Origin: Flavobacterium pectinovorum
GTDB taxonomy: Bacteria; Bacteroidota; Bacteroidia; Flavobacteriales; Flavobacteriaceae
Length of the DNA stretch: 64,000 nt
Direction of reading: 5' to 3'
Assembly (NCBI RefSeq): GCF_900142715.1
Contig: NZ_FRBX01000003.1
Coordinates: 248,001 to 312,000, forward strand
Shown here: piece by piece, positions 15,924 through 24,659 of the stretch
Numbering within the stretch: the first letter of the stretch is position 1
Layout of the letters: every line of letters starts with the position of its first letter
Made by a program: the position numbers and the translations under genes
The notes under the pieces: model-generated
Told to the model about the DNA's origin: nothing
Seen by the model: the letters and a program-made list of their open reading frames with translations, nothing else
Database searches by the model: none

Positions 15924-17186
15924 ATGCCAACTACCTCAAAACAATTTAATATTCACGAAGACTGGACAGTCGTTGTTCTCGGATTTCTAATTATCGGGAT
16001 TTCACTATTTGTTTTTCTTCCGGAAGTTCCCATTTTCAAATGGTCAAACGGAGCAGAATTAAGCAATGATGTTTTTGCTTTCTCGAATTTGAAACTCATC
16101 ATAACCCAATTTATTTATCTAATCATTATTGGAACACTCGGGGCTTTTTTAATTGGAAAATCGGTAAAATATTTTCTATTTGTTTTTCCGATAGTTTATA
16201 TTCTAACTGTCATTGCACTTATTCTGGCAGGAAATTCAGAAATAAAAGCGCTCAATTTAGAAGCCGTTATTTTCAGTTTAATTATCGGATTACTGATAGG
16301 CAACTTTTTCAAACTTCCCGAATGGTTTCGATCTGCACTTGCTACAGAAGTATTTGTAAAAATCGGATTGGTTTTATTGGGAACAAGTGTTATTTTTTCA
16401 GACATTCTAAAGGCCGGTTCTTTAGGATTAATTCAGGCTTTGGTCGTGGTTTTATCGGTTTGGTATTTTGCTTTTTGGCTTTGCCGAAAATTAAAAGTCG
16501 ATGATGAATTAACCATGATGATTTCTAGTGCGGTTTCTATCTGCGGTGTTTCTGCTGCTATTGCCACTTCGGGTGCGATTAAAGGCGATTCAAAAAAACT
16601 GTCTTATGTAATTTCGATGGTTTTGGTAACGGCAATTCCCATGATGATTTTTATGCCGATCATTGCCAGACATTTTCATTTTCCTGAAGAAGTAACCGGC
16701 GCCTGGCTCGGCGGAAGTATCGATACATCGGGCGCAGTTGTCGCTTCCGGAACTTTGGTTGGTGAAACAGCCTTAAAAATTAGTACGATTGTAAAATTCT
16801 CGCAGAATGTTTTATTAGGATTAGCCGCTTTTGCAATCTCGGTTTATTGGACATATACACATAATAAATCAGATGAAGCTGTGGCATCAAAACCAACTTT
16901 GGGCGTCATCTGGGAACGTTTTCCGAAATTTGTTATTGGCTTCATTGTCGCTTCACTGGTTTTTTCTTTTTTAATTACTCCGGAAGTTCGTGATGAAGTA
17001 AAAGACAGTTTAAAAAATTTACAAGGCATTTGGTTTGCACTTGCTTTTACAAGTATTGGTTTAGAAACCAACTTTAAAGATTTACTCCGTAATAATAGCA
17101 AAAAGCCCTTGTATGCTTTTTTAATCGCGCAACTATTCAATGTGATTATTACGCTGATTATTGCCTTTTTGTTGTTTGGTAAATAA
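15924..17186 (+). CDS. YeiH/UPF0324 family putative sulfate exporter
   Basis: A 420-residue inner-membrane protein with about ten hydrophobic segments. The ISSAVSICGVSAAIATSGAI stretch, the GGSIDTSGAVVASGTLVGE stretch and the closing AFTSIGLETNF segment are typical of the YeiH family (PF03601). Some members next to sulfonate-degrading genes are proposed to expel sulfate or sulfite. Here it lies between sulfatases 3 and 4, which fits handling of released sulfate. However the sulfatases look periplasmic, so either part of the substrate is desulfated in the cytoplasm or the carrier moves a different ion. Transport direction cannot be judged from sequence. Confidence 0.87.
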   Translation: MPTTSKQFNIHEDWTVVVLGFLIIGISLFVFLPEVPIFKWSNGAELSNDVFAFSNLKLIITQFIYLIIIGTLGAFLIGKSVKYFLFVFPIVYILTVIALILAGNSEIKALNLEAVIFSLIIGLLIGNFFKLPEWFRSALATEVFVKIGLVLLGTSVIFSDILKAGSLGLIQALVVVLSVWYFAFWLCRKLKVDDELTMMISSAVSICGVSAAIATSGAIKGDSKKLSYVISMVLVTAIPMMIFMPIIARHFHFPEEVTGAWLGGSIDTSGAVVASGTLVGETALKISTIVKFSQNVLLGLAAFAISVYWTYTHNKSDEAVASKPTLGVIWERFPKFVIGFIVASLVFSFLITPEVRDEVKDSLKNLQGIWFALAFTSIGLETNFKDLLRNNSKKPLYAFLIAQLFNVIITLIIAFLLFGK

Positions 17187-17212
17187 AATTAAAGACTTTA
17201 CTTTTCTTCGAG

Positions 17213-17245
17213 AACTTTGTCAAAGTTTGAAACTTTGACAAAGTT
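17213..17245. repeat. CTTTGTCAAAG palindrome, copy 3
   Basis: AACTTTGTCAAAGTTT (17213-17228) and AAACTTTGACAAAGTT (17230-17245), perfect stem around one base, between the exporter and sulfatase 4. The TTG at 17217 lies inside it and is not a real start codon. Confidence 0.85.
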
Positions 17246-17282
17246 AAACACAATGATTTCGACATATAAAATATCAACTATA

Positions 17283-18923
17283 ATGAAAAAAACACTTATT
17301 ACACTAAACCTTTTATTGGCTTTCAGCTTTTCTATTCATTCTCAAAATAACTCCAAACCAAACATCATTTTGATTATGGTCGACGATATGGGTTATTCTG
17401 ATTTAGGAAATTACGGCTCCGAAATTAAGACACCCAATCTCGATAAATTAGCTCACGAAGGTCTGCGCTTACGCGAATTTTACAACAACTCCATTTGTGC
17501 ACCAACGAGAGCTTCTTTATTAACGGGACAATATCAGCATAAAGCCGGAGTTGGTTTTTTTGATGTTAATTTAGGATTGCCGACATATCAGGGATATTTA
17601 AACAAAGAATCTTTGACTTTAGGCGAAGTTTTTCGCTCTGGCGGATACAGCACAATTCTATCCGGAAAATGGCACGTAGGTTCTGAAGATCAGGCGCAAT
17701 GGCCAAATCAAAGAGGTTTCGATAAATTTTACGGTATTTTAAAAGGTGCTTCTAATTATTTTGATACTAAAGGTTTGCCTTTCGGGAAAACGCCTTATCC
17801 GGTAAAACTGCTTCGTAATAATGAAGAACTGCATCCAAAAGATGACTCGTATTATTTTACAGATGAAATTGGAAATAATGCGGTTACTTTTTTAGATGAA
17901 CAAAACAAAGAAAACAAACCTTTCTTTTTATATCTCGCTTTTACAGCACCGCATTGGCCGTTGCAGGCAAAACCTGTTGATATTGCAAAATACAGAGGGA
18001 AGTTTGATGAAGGCTGGGATATTTTAAGAGAAAAAAGAATTCAGAAATTAAAAGAAAACGGGATTTTACCAGCCGACCAAACCATTTCTGCAAGAGATCC
18101 CGAAGTTCCGGAATGGAATAAATTAACGTATGACGAAAAACAATTCTGGAAAGCAAAAATGGAAGTTTACGCCGCAATGGTCGACAATATGGATCAGAAC
18201 GTTGGGAAAGTTTTAGAGAAAATAAAAGCGTTAAAAAAAGATAAAAACACCTTGATTATTTTCATTTCAGATAATGGAGCTCAGGGCGGTTTTAATACTT
18301 ACAATCCGCTTGGAAGAGGTTTGGTTCGAAACGAAGGACCTGTTGGAACTTCAGGATCATTTGATTATCAGGAACAAAACTGGGCGTATTTGTCTAATAC
18401 GCCGCTTCAGCAATATAAAAACAATATGCACGAAGGCGGATTTAGTTCGCCGTTTATTGCGTGGTTTCCATCAAAAATAAAAGCGAATCGTATCGATAAA
18501 GGAACTGGACATATTATTGACCTTGCTCCTACTTTTTACGAATTGGCCGGAATTGAATATCCAAAAGAATATAATGGTGCGATCACAAATCCTTTGGCTG
18601 GAAAGAGTTTATTACCTGTTTTATTTGATAATGTTTCGCAGGTTGATAGAGGCGCACCATTATTTTGGGAAAGAGCAGGAAACAGAGCTGTTCGTGACGG
18701 GAAATGGAAATTAGTTTCAACTTATCCTTCGTATGAATGGGAACTTTATAATATTGAAACTGACAGAGGTGAAACAACCAATGTTGCCAAACAAAATCTT
18801 GCAGTTGTAAACCAACTTTCGGGCAAATATTTTGATTGGGCAAACCAAACAGGAGTTGTAGAATATAGTAAATTCAACGCTAAACCTGAGCAAATGCCAG
18901 GCGGTGCGGCTCTAAAGAAATAA
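17283..18923 (+). CDS. Sulfatase 4, arylsulfatase type, secreted
   Basis: The ATG at 17283 starts a 546-residue protein with a good signal peptide (MKKTLITLNLLLAFSFSIHSQ); upstream in-frame codons fall in or next to a palindrome. It has MVDDMGYSD, the formylglycine motif C72-A-P-T-R-ASLLTG, GKWHVG and ISDNGAQGG. Long stretches match sulfatase 1 (for example PHWPLQAKPVDIAKYRGKFD against its PHWPIQALPEDIAKYKGKY), so these two are close paralogues, perhaps acting on the same backbone at different positions. The cluster ends here with a strong terminator 34 bp beyond the stop. Confidence 0.9.
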   Translation: MKKTLITLNLLLAFSFSIHSQNNSKPNIILIMVDDMGYSDLGNYGSEIKTPNLDKLAHEGLRLREFYNNSICAPTRASLLTGQYQHKAGVGFFDVNLGLPTYQGYLNKESLTLGEVFRSGGYSTILSGKWHVGSEDQAQWPNQRGFDKFYGILKGASNYFDTKGLPFGKTPYPVKLLRNNEELHPKDDSYYFTDEIGNNAVTFLDEQNKENKPFFLYLAFTAPHWPLQAKPVDIAKYRGKFDEGWDILREKRIQKLKENGILPADQTISARDPEVPEWNKLTYDEKQFWKAKMEVYAAMVDNMDQNVGKVLEKIKALKKDKNTLIIFISDNGAQGGFNTYNPLGRGLVRNEGPVGTSGSFDYQEQNWAYLSNTPLQQYKNNMHEGGFSSPFIAWFPSKIKANRIDKGTGHIIDLAPTFYELAGIEYPKEYNGAITNPLAGKSLLPVLFDNVSQVDRGAPLFWERAGNRAVRDGKWKLVSTYPSYEWELYNIETDRGETTNVAKQNLAVVNQLSGKYFDWANQTGVVEYSKFNAKPEQMPGGAALKK

Positions 18924-18956
18924 TTACTTTTTTTGATATTTTAAGTAATTATAAAC

Positions 18957-18989
18957 AAAAAGCGATTGTCATAGAACAATCGCTTTTTT
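18957..18989 (+). terminator. Intrinsic terminator of the sulfatase cluster
   Basis: AAAAAGCGATTGT and ACAATCGCTTTTT form a perfect 13-bp stem with a 6-nt loop and a T run. The A run on the other side makes it usable in both directions. Confidence 0.85.
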
Positions 18990-19034
18990 ATGTAATAAAG
19001 TAAGCTGAATTAATATGTAACGTGTAATTTAATT

Positions 19035-19175
19035 AAACACATAGAAGAAACATAGATTTTATTTTACTTTGAAAAGATTATTTAAAGAAACTAGTTTCTC
19101 ACACATAGTAGCTATGTTTGTTAATGCAAGTGAAACGCCTTTTAACACACCAATAAGCTATGTTTCTATGTGTTT
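19035..19175. repeat. AACACATAG-bounded intergenic element, copy B
   Basis: Ends AAACACATAGAAGAAACATAG and CTATGTTTCTATGTGTTT are inverted relative to one another. Related to 13984-14148 but without the inserted palindrome. It lies between sulfatase 4 and the 3' end of the aminotransferase gene. Confidence 0.6.
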
Positions 19176-19199
19176 AAAAAATACTTTTCAATTGATTAT

Positions 19200-20453
19200 T
19201 TAATCTCTAAAATCATTCAAAGATTTCTCGATGATTTCAAGACATTCCGCAATTTGAGTTTCTGTCATCACCAATGGCGGTGCTAATCTAATTTTATTTC
19301 CGTGAGTTGGTTTTGCCAATAATCCGTTGTCTCTAAATTTTAGGCAGATTTCCCAAGCCAAATCAGAATCTTCACCGCAATTAATTACAATGGCGTTTAA
19401 TAAACCTTTACCTCTAACTAAAGTAATTAAATCGTTACGCTCTGCAATTTCGTTTAATCCTTTTCTTAAAATGATTCCTAAACGTTCTGCGTTTTCGGCT
19501 AGTTTTTCTTCTTTTACAACTTCCAAGGCTGCGATTGCAACGGCTGCTGCAACAGGATTCCCTCCAAAAGTAGAACCGTGCTGACCCGGTTTGATCACAT
19601 TCATGATTTCATTATTCGCCAAAACTGCCGAAACCGGATAAACTCCGCCAGAAATTGCTTTTCCTAAAATCAGAATATCCGGCTGTACATTTTCGTGGTG
19701 TACGGCCAATAATTTTCCGGTACGGGCAATTCCCGTTTGAACCTCATCTGCAATAAACAATACATTATGTTTTTCGCAAAGTGCTTTTGCTTTCGCCAAA
19801 TATCCTTCTGATGGAACATAAACTCCGGCTTCACCCTGAATTGGTTCTACTAAAAATCCGGCAATATTTTTTGATGATTCCAAAGCTTTTTCAAGAGCTT
19901 CAAGATTATCATATTCAATTTTTATAAATCCATCTGTAAAAGGTCCGAAGTTTTTACGGGCACTTTCATCATTCGAAAAGGAAATAATAGTCGTTGTTCT
20001 TCCGTGAAAATTATTTTCGCAAACAATAATCTGAGCTTGATTTTCGTGAATTCCTTTTACTTCGTATGCCCATTTTCTACATAGTTTCAAAGCCGTTTCA
20101 ACCGCTTCAGCACCTGTATTCATTGGTAAAACTTTATCAAAACCAAAATAATTGGTTACAAATTCTTCGTAGTTTCCTAATTTATCATTGTAAAAAGCTC
20201 TTGAAGTCAAGGTCAGTTTTTGAGCCTGATCGACCATTGCTTTTACAATTTTAGGATGACAATGTCCTTGATTTACTGCAGAATAAGCTGAAAGAAAATC
20301 ATAGTACTTTTTGCCGTCAACATCCCAGACATATACACCTTCTCCTCTTTCTAAAACTACCGGAAGCGGATGGTAATTATGAGCTCCGTATTTATTCTCT
20401 TTTTCGATTAAAACTTCCGATTTAGACGAAAGAATTTCTTGTGTATGTGCCAT
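19200..20453 (-). CDS. rocD: Ornithine--oxo-acid aminotransferase
   Basis: A 417-residue cytoplasmic PLP enzyme of the class III aminotransferases. It converts ornithine and 2-oxoglutarate to glutamate semialdehyde and glutamate, the exit step from arginine/ornithine to proline or glutamate. Visible signatures include the N-terminal [19 protein letters not shown], the glycine motif [26 protein letters not shown], the ADEVQTG aspartate loop, the PLP lysine in [14 protein letters not shown], and GSTFGGNP. Length and motifs are typical. It is divergent from an Lrp-type regulator gene, which may control it. Confidence 0.95.
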   Translation of the reverse strand: MAHTQEILSSKSEVLIEKENKYGAHNYHPLPVVLERGEGVYVWDVDGKKYYDFLSAYSAVNQGHCHPKIVKAMVDQAQKLTLTSRAFYNDKLGNYEEFVTNYFGFDKVLPMNTGAEAVETALKLCRKWAYEVKGIHENQAQIIVCENNFHGRTTTIISFSNDESARKNFGPFTDGFIKIEYDNLEALEKALESSKNIAGFLVEPIQGEAGVYVPSEGYLAKAKALCEKHNVLFIADEVQTGIARTGKLLAVHHENVQPDILILGKAISGGVYPVSAVLANNEIMNVIKPGQHGSTFGGNPVAAAVAIAALEVVKEEKLAENAERLGIILRKGLNEIAERNDLITLVRGKGLLNAIVINCGEDSDLAWEICLKFRDNGLLAKPTHGNKIRLAPPLVMTETQIAECLEIIEKSLNDFRD

Positions 20454-20473
20454 AATATTTCTTTTTATTGAAA

Positions 20474-20501
20474 CAAAAATATAAAAATTATTTATTTACA
20501 A
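20474..20501 (-). promoter_or_regulatory. Candidate promoter of rocD
   Basis: Minus-strand TTG (20501-20499), a 17-nt spacer and TATTTTTG (20481-20474) fit the Bacteroidota consensus. The start would be only about 15 nt upstream of the ATG. Confidence 0.55.
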
Positions 20502-20654
20502 CGAATAAAACACAAATATTAACTTATAATCACTTATATAAAATCAAAATCACTTAATTTAATCAATAAAAAAGTCATTTTAATATTCAGAAATAAACAT
20601 CTAATCAGACTTATTTTTATCTTTACAATAAATTAGAACGAAAAAAATAGATGC

Positions 20655-21107
20655 ATGGATATTTTAGATGAGTTTGACGTAAAAATTATCAAAGAATTAG
20701 AGAAAGATGGAAGAATTGCGTATTCGACTATTGCTACTAATTTAAAAATCTCGAATACAATGGTGCATCAGCGCATTAACCGTTTATTTGAACAAGGCAT
20801 AATTACCGGCATCAAACCTATTTTAAACGAAAAACAAATCGGTTACGACTGGGCTTCGTTTACGGGAATTACGCTTAATAAAGATTCTGATTCTGAACGT
20901 ATTATTGAGGCTTTAAAAGAAATTCCGGAAATTACAGAATGCTATTTTGTAACGGGTTCGTTTACGCTTTATTTAAAAATTACCGCAAAAAACCACGAAC
21001 ACATGCGTAAAATATTATATGAAAAAATCGATAATATTCCCGGGATTGCCAAAACAGATTCAATGATAGAATTGGGATGTGCTTTTAAAAGGAATATTTC
21101 TTTATAA
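20655..21107 (+). CDS. Lrp/AsnC family transcriptional regulator
   Basis: A 150-residue protein with an N-terminal winged helix-turn-helix (DEFDVKIIKELEKDGRIAYS, then ISNTMVHQRINRL) and a C-terminal RAM effector domain (about residues 66-145, TECYFVTGSFTLYLKI). Such proteins form octamers and sense amino acids. It is transcribed divergently from rocD across a 200-bp gap, the usual layout for a local regulator, so control of ornithine or arginine breakdown is likely. TATCTTTA at 20618-20625 may be its -7 element. A terminator follows the gene. Confidence 0.9.
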   Translation: MDILDEFDVKIIKELEKDGRIAYSTIATNLKISNTMVHQRINRLFEQGIITGIKPILNEKQIGYDWASFTGITLNKDSDSERIIEALKEIPEITECYFVTGSFTLYLKITAKNHEHMRKILYEKIDNIPGIAKTDSMIELGCAFKRNISL

Positions 21108-21144
21108 AATATAAATAATTTCTCCATTTTATTTCAAAAATACA

Positions 21145-21177
21145 AACCTCAAAAGAAAATTCTTCTGAGGTTTTTTT
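21145..21177 (+). terminator. Intrinsic terminator after the Lrp-type gene
   Basis: AACCTCA-A-AAGAA pairs with TTCTT-C-TGAGGTT (one mismatch) and a run of seven T follows. Confidence 0.8.
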
Positions 21178-21218
21178 GTAGCATTTTATTTCTGATATTT
21201 GTTTAAAATTGTAAGATC

Positions 21219-21992
21219 ATGAAAAATACCACTATTCTAATTTTAACTATTATACTGTCTTCTAGCACTATAAATGCACAGTTAAAACCAGTAAAATATT
21301 CAGAAGGAAAACAAACCTTAAACGGTTTATTTATAAAATCTGCCAAAAAAAGCAGCAGCAATCCGGGCATTTTACTTTTGCCGGCGTGGCTGGGAATCGA
21401 CAATGCATCTAAAGGAATTGCCGAAGAATTATCAAAGCTAGGCTATCATGTTTTTATCGCTGATATTTATGGCGAAGGAAATTATCCAACTAATACAACC
21501 GAAGCAGGAAAACAGGCAGGTTATTACAAAACGAATTTTGCTGATTATCAAAAAAGAATCAATGCGGCTTTGCAGGAATTAATCAAATCCGGAGCAAATG
21601 CAGATAATATTGTAGCTATTGGCTATTGCTTTGGCGGAACAGGAGTTCTTGAAGCCGCCCGCGGACATTTGAATTTAAAAGGTGTTGCTTCATTTCATGG
21701 GGGTTTAGGTAAAGATGCAGCGCGTGCCGTTGAACCAATTACGACGAAAGTCATAGTTTGTCATGGTGCTGATGATCCTTTTGTTTCGAAAGAAGAAATC
21801 ACAGCTTTTCAACAGGAAATGCGCGATACAAAAGCTGATTGGCAAATGATTTATTATGCAAATTCTGTCCATTCGTTTACAAATCCTGAAGCTGGAAATG
21901 ACAATTCAAAAGGCGCAGCTTATAATGCTGTTGCCGCAAAACGATCTTTTGAGCATTTACAGCTGTTTTTAAATGAAGTGCTGAAAAAATAA
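21219..21992 (+). CDS. Secreted dienelactone hydrolase family protein
   Basis: A 257-residue alpha/beta hydrolase with a signal peptide ending NAQ at residue 21, so it is periplasmic or exported. The nucleophile motif is G-Y-C137-F-G-G, with Cys as in dienelactone hydrolases; the acid lies in HGADDPFVS and the His in SVHSFTNPEA, completing a Cys-Asp-His triad. True dienelactone hydrolases are cytoplasmic and open ring-cleavage lactones; exported relatives in this phylum have no firm substrate, so a general esterase is all that can be claimed. The ATG at 21219 is supported by the signal peptide. Confidence 0.85.
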   Translation: MKNTTILILTIILSSSTINAQLKPVKYSEGKQTLNGLFIKSAKKSSSNPGILLLPAWLGIDNASKGIAEELSKLGYHVFIADIYGEGNYPTNTTEAGKQAGYYKTNFADYQKRINAALQELIKSGANADNIVAIGYCFGGTGVLEAARGHLNLKGVASFHGGLGKDAARAVEPITTKVIVCHGADDPFVSKEEITAFQQEMRDTKADWQMIYYANSVHSFTNPEAGNDNSKGAAYNAVAAKRSFEHLQLFLNEVLKK

Positions 21993-21995
21993 AAT

Positions 21996-22180
21996 GGCAC
22001 GCGGATGACGCTGATTAAACGGATTTACGCTGATTTTTTATTAAAATCATTCTAATCATTTAATCTGTGGCAAAAAACAAGAACACTGATAACGCGGATT
22101 GAACGGATTTACGCAGATAATTATTTACTTACAGGAAAAAAAACCAGCGTAAATCCGTTTAATCCGTAACATCCGCGGGC
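21996..22180. repeat. Dispersed CGGATTTACGC-type intergenic repeats
   Basis: Several related blocks (CGCTGATTAAACGGATTTACGC, GCGGATTGAACGGATTTACG and, inverted, GCGTAAATCCGTTTAATCCG) occur in tandem and opposite orientation. A weaker relative lies at 52750-52800. Such units are common between Flavobacterium genes; no coding potential. Confidence 0.6.
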
Positions 22181-22227
22181 AATAAAAAAAAACCTAAAAC
22201 CAAAACCAAAAACCAACCAAATTACCA

Positions 22228-23193
22228 ATGTCACACAGTCCTATTAGAAAAGACAAAACCTGCCTGAATTGCAGGCACGTTGTCGAGCAAAGATTTTGTC
22301 CCAATTGCGGACAGGAAAACACAGACAGCCGAAAGACCTTTCATCATTTATTTATTCATTTTTTTGAAGATTTAACGCATTACGAAAATGCCTTTTGGAA
22401 AACGATTCGAAATTTACTGTTTAAACCCGCAACTTTAACTAAAGAATATCTTTCGGGAAAAAGATTGTCTTACCTGGCGCCAGTTCGTCTTTATATTTTC
22501 ATCAGTTTTATTACTTTTTTAATGATTGCCTTGTTTCCCAGCCATGTAACTGAAAATCTGACTAAAAGCGAAATAGATCTTAATTCAAAACTGGAGAAAA
22601 CAGATAATTTGAACATTAAGACATTTAATAAAACCACACATTTTAATATGCAGTCGGAGAAAGAAATCGACTCCATTCAGAAATATGGAAAACCAAGCGA
22701 AAAATATACTGACTTTGAATATTGGCTTTTAAAAAAGGTTATACCTATTACAGAAAACAATACAAAGGCAGAAATTATAGAAAAGTTTATAGAATCATTT
22801 GTTCATAATATCCCTAAAATATTATTCATCATAATGCCATTCTTTGCTTTCTTTTTATGGATTTTTCACAATAAAAAGAAATGGTATTATTTTGATCACG
22901 GGATATTTACGCTGCATTATTTTTCATTTTTGCTTTTAATATTCCTTATTCTGTTTGTCTTCCAGAAAATTATTGGTTTGTTTGGAAGCAGTTTAGGATT
23001 TATAGCTGATATTGCAAATTTTGTGGGGATCCTCTGGATGTCTTACTATTTTTACCCTGCACATCACCGTTTTTACGGCGAAAGCAGAATTGTTTCCTTT
23101 ATCAAAAGTGTGTTTCTATTCTTTATAAACTCCTTTTTTATTGTATTTTTACTAACTTTTTATGTTTTTTACATATTCATTAATTTACACTAA
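22228..23193 (+). CDS. DUF3667 zinc-ribbon membrane protein
   Basis: A 321-residue protein opening with a zinc ribbon (C12-LN-C15 ... C24-PN-C27), then the family block EDLTHYENAFWKTIRNLLFKPATLTKEYLSGKR and several C-terminal membrane helices (first near residues 88-106, then 195-310). This order is that of DUF3667, a Bacteroidota family of unknown function. Its ribbon faces the cytoplasm if the first helix is N-in. The M28 peptidase gene begins 8 bp after its stop, so the two are co-transcribed. Confidence 0.87.
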   Translation: MSHSPIRKDKTCLNCRHVVEQRFCPNCGQENTDSRKTFHHLFIHFFEDLTHYENAFWKTIRNLLFKPATLTKEYLSGKRLSYLAPVRLYIFISFITFLMIALFPSHVTENLTKSEIDLNSKLEKTDNLNIKTFNKTTHFNMQSEKEIDSIQKYGKPSEKYTDFEYWLLKKVIPITENNTKAEIIEKFIESFVHNIPKILFIIMPFFAFFLWIFHNKKKWYYFDHGIFTLHYFSFLLLIFLILFVFQKIIGLFGSSLGFIADIANFVGILWMSYYFYPAHHRFYGESRIVSFIKSVFLFFINSFFIVFLLTFYVFYIFINLH

Positions 23194-23201
23194 ACCCCGC
23201 A

Positions 23202-24218
23202 ATGAAAAAAATTGTAATTCTATTATTGATTGCCTCAGCATTTTCATGTAAAAATGCGCAGTCTGTTGTATCGAAAGATAATTCAGATCCAACCAAATAC
23301 GTGAAAGCTATTACCCAAAAAGATTTAAAAAAGATGTTATATGTGGTTGCTTCTGATGAAATGGAAGGTCGCGAAACTGGATCAAAAGGCCAGAAAAAAG
23401 CGGGACTTTACATGATCGAGCAATACAAAAAAAATAATATTTCGTTTCCTAAAGGTGCAAAAGATTATTATCAACCAGTTCCTGCAGCCTTTTTAAATGC
23501 ACGACGCAACGAGAATTTACCTGATTCTGAAAATATCTGGGCTTATATTGAAGGTTCTGAAAAACCGGATGAAGTTTTAGTGATTTCTGCTCATTATGAC
23601 CACGTTGGAATTAAAGATGGCGAAATTTATAATGGAGCTGATGATGATGGTTCCGGAACTGTTGCCGTAATGGAAATGGCAAAAGCATTCGCAAAAGCAA
23701 AAAAAGACGGACACGGACCAAAACGTTCTATTTTATTTCTTCATGTAACTGGTGAAGAACACGGTTTGCACGGTTCTCGCTACTATTCTGAAAATCCATT
23801 ATTTCCAATTGCCAATACTATTACAGATATCAATATTGATATGATTGGCCGTCGTGATGTTGAACATGCAAATACTAACAATTATGTTTACGTAATTGGT
23901 GCCGACAGATTATCAACAGACTTACATAATATTGTAGTTGCCCAAAATGAAAAATTCACTAAAGTTGATTTAGATTTTAAATTCAATGATCCTAAAGATC
24001 CAAATCATTTCTACGAGCGTTCTGATCATTACAACTTTGCAAAACATGGTATTCCTGCAGTTTTCTTCTTTAACGGAGTTCACGAAGATTACCACGGAAA
24101 AGGCGATGAACCAGAAAAAATTGAGTACGACGCTTTAACCAAAAGAACACAATTAGCGTTTGTAGTTGCCTGGGAATTGGCAAATAGAGAAAACAGACCG
24201 GTAGTGGATAAGAAATAA
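23202..24218 (+). CDS. M28 family metallopeptidase lipoprotein
   Basis: A 338-residue lipoprotein (lipobox SAFSC, acylated C16) of the di-zinc aminopeptidase family M28. Metal ligands appear in order: AHYDHVG (His), NGADDDGSG (bridging Asp), TGEEHGLHGS (catalytic Glu pair), DINIDMIGRRD (Asp), and a final His in FFNGVHEDYHGKGDE. It should trim N-terminal residues from peptides outside the cytoplasm. It lacks any PA-domain insert. It is the second gene of a pair with a DUF3667 protein. Confidence 0.9.
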   Translation: MKKIVILLLIASAFSCKNAQSVVSKDNSDPTKYVKAITQKDLKKMLYVVASDEMEGRETGSKGQKKAGLYMIEQYKKNNISFPKGAKDYYQPVPAAFLNARRNENLPDSENIWAYIEGSEKPDEVLVISAHYDHVGIKDGEIYNGADDDGSGTVAVMEMAKAFAKAKKDGHGPKRSILFLHVTGEEHGLHGSRYYSENPLFPIANTITDINIDMIGRRDVEHANTNNYVYVIGADRLSTDLHNIVVAQNEKFTKVDLDFKFNDPKDPNHFYERSDHYNFAKHGIPAVFFFNGVHEDYHGKGDEPEKIEYDALTKRTQLAFVVAWELANRENRPVVDKK

Positions 24219-24316
24219 GGTTCTTTTTTAAGGGCCTGAGGTACTGAGATGCTAAGATTCTAAGTTTTTTTTTAAAACGCTAAGAATTGAATTTGTTATT
24301 TTAGCTATCATTATGG

Positions 24317-24419
24317 AAACATAGCCTCCGGTTTTAACCGTGGGAAACATAATAATTATTACATTATTACAAAACGTTATTACAAACGTCTCCCACGGTT
24401 AAAACCGCGGGCTATGTTT
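24317..24419. repeat. 29-bp inverted repeat, CATAGCC...CGGTTTTAACCG family
   Basis: Left arm 24317-24345 and right arm 24391-24419 match with two mismatches. The right arm recurs in decayed form at 24541-24569 through the tandem duplication. Confidence 0.8.
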
Positions 24420-24475
24420 GAAATTTGAAATCGTAGGTGTTTTAATAGAATTCATTACATTTCTAAAATAAAACC

Positions 24476-24507
24476 AAAAAGGGATGGATTTTTAACTCAT
24501 CCCTTTT
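24476..24507. terminator. Terminator hairpin in duplication copy 1
   Basis: AAAAGGGATG pairs with CATCCCTTTT, with an imperfect upper stem. Usable from both sides. Confidence 0.7.
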
Positions 24508-24625
24508 ATATATATAATCTCAAAGTTATTGCAATACGTCTCCCACGGTTGAAACTGAGGGCTATATTTGAAATGTGAAATCATAGATGTTTTAATAGAA
24601 TTCATTACATTTCTAGATAAAAACC

Positions 24626-24659
24626 AAAAAGGGATGAGTTTAAAAACTCATCCCTTTTT
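24626..24659. terminator. Terminator hairpin in duplication copy 2
   Basis: AAAAAGGGATGAGTTT (24626-24641) and AAACTCATCCCTTTTT (24644-24659) form a perfect 16-bp stem with A and T runs at its ends, a good bidirectional terminator for the converging M28 and rho genes. Confidence 0.85.

Noticed and set aside
17217..17282. Upstream start of sulfatase 4 at TTG 17217
   Set aside because: The codon lies in a palindromic repeat, and the ATG at 17283 begins a clean signal peptide.
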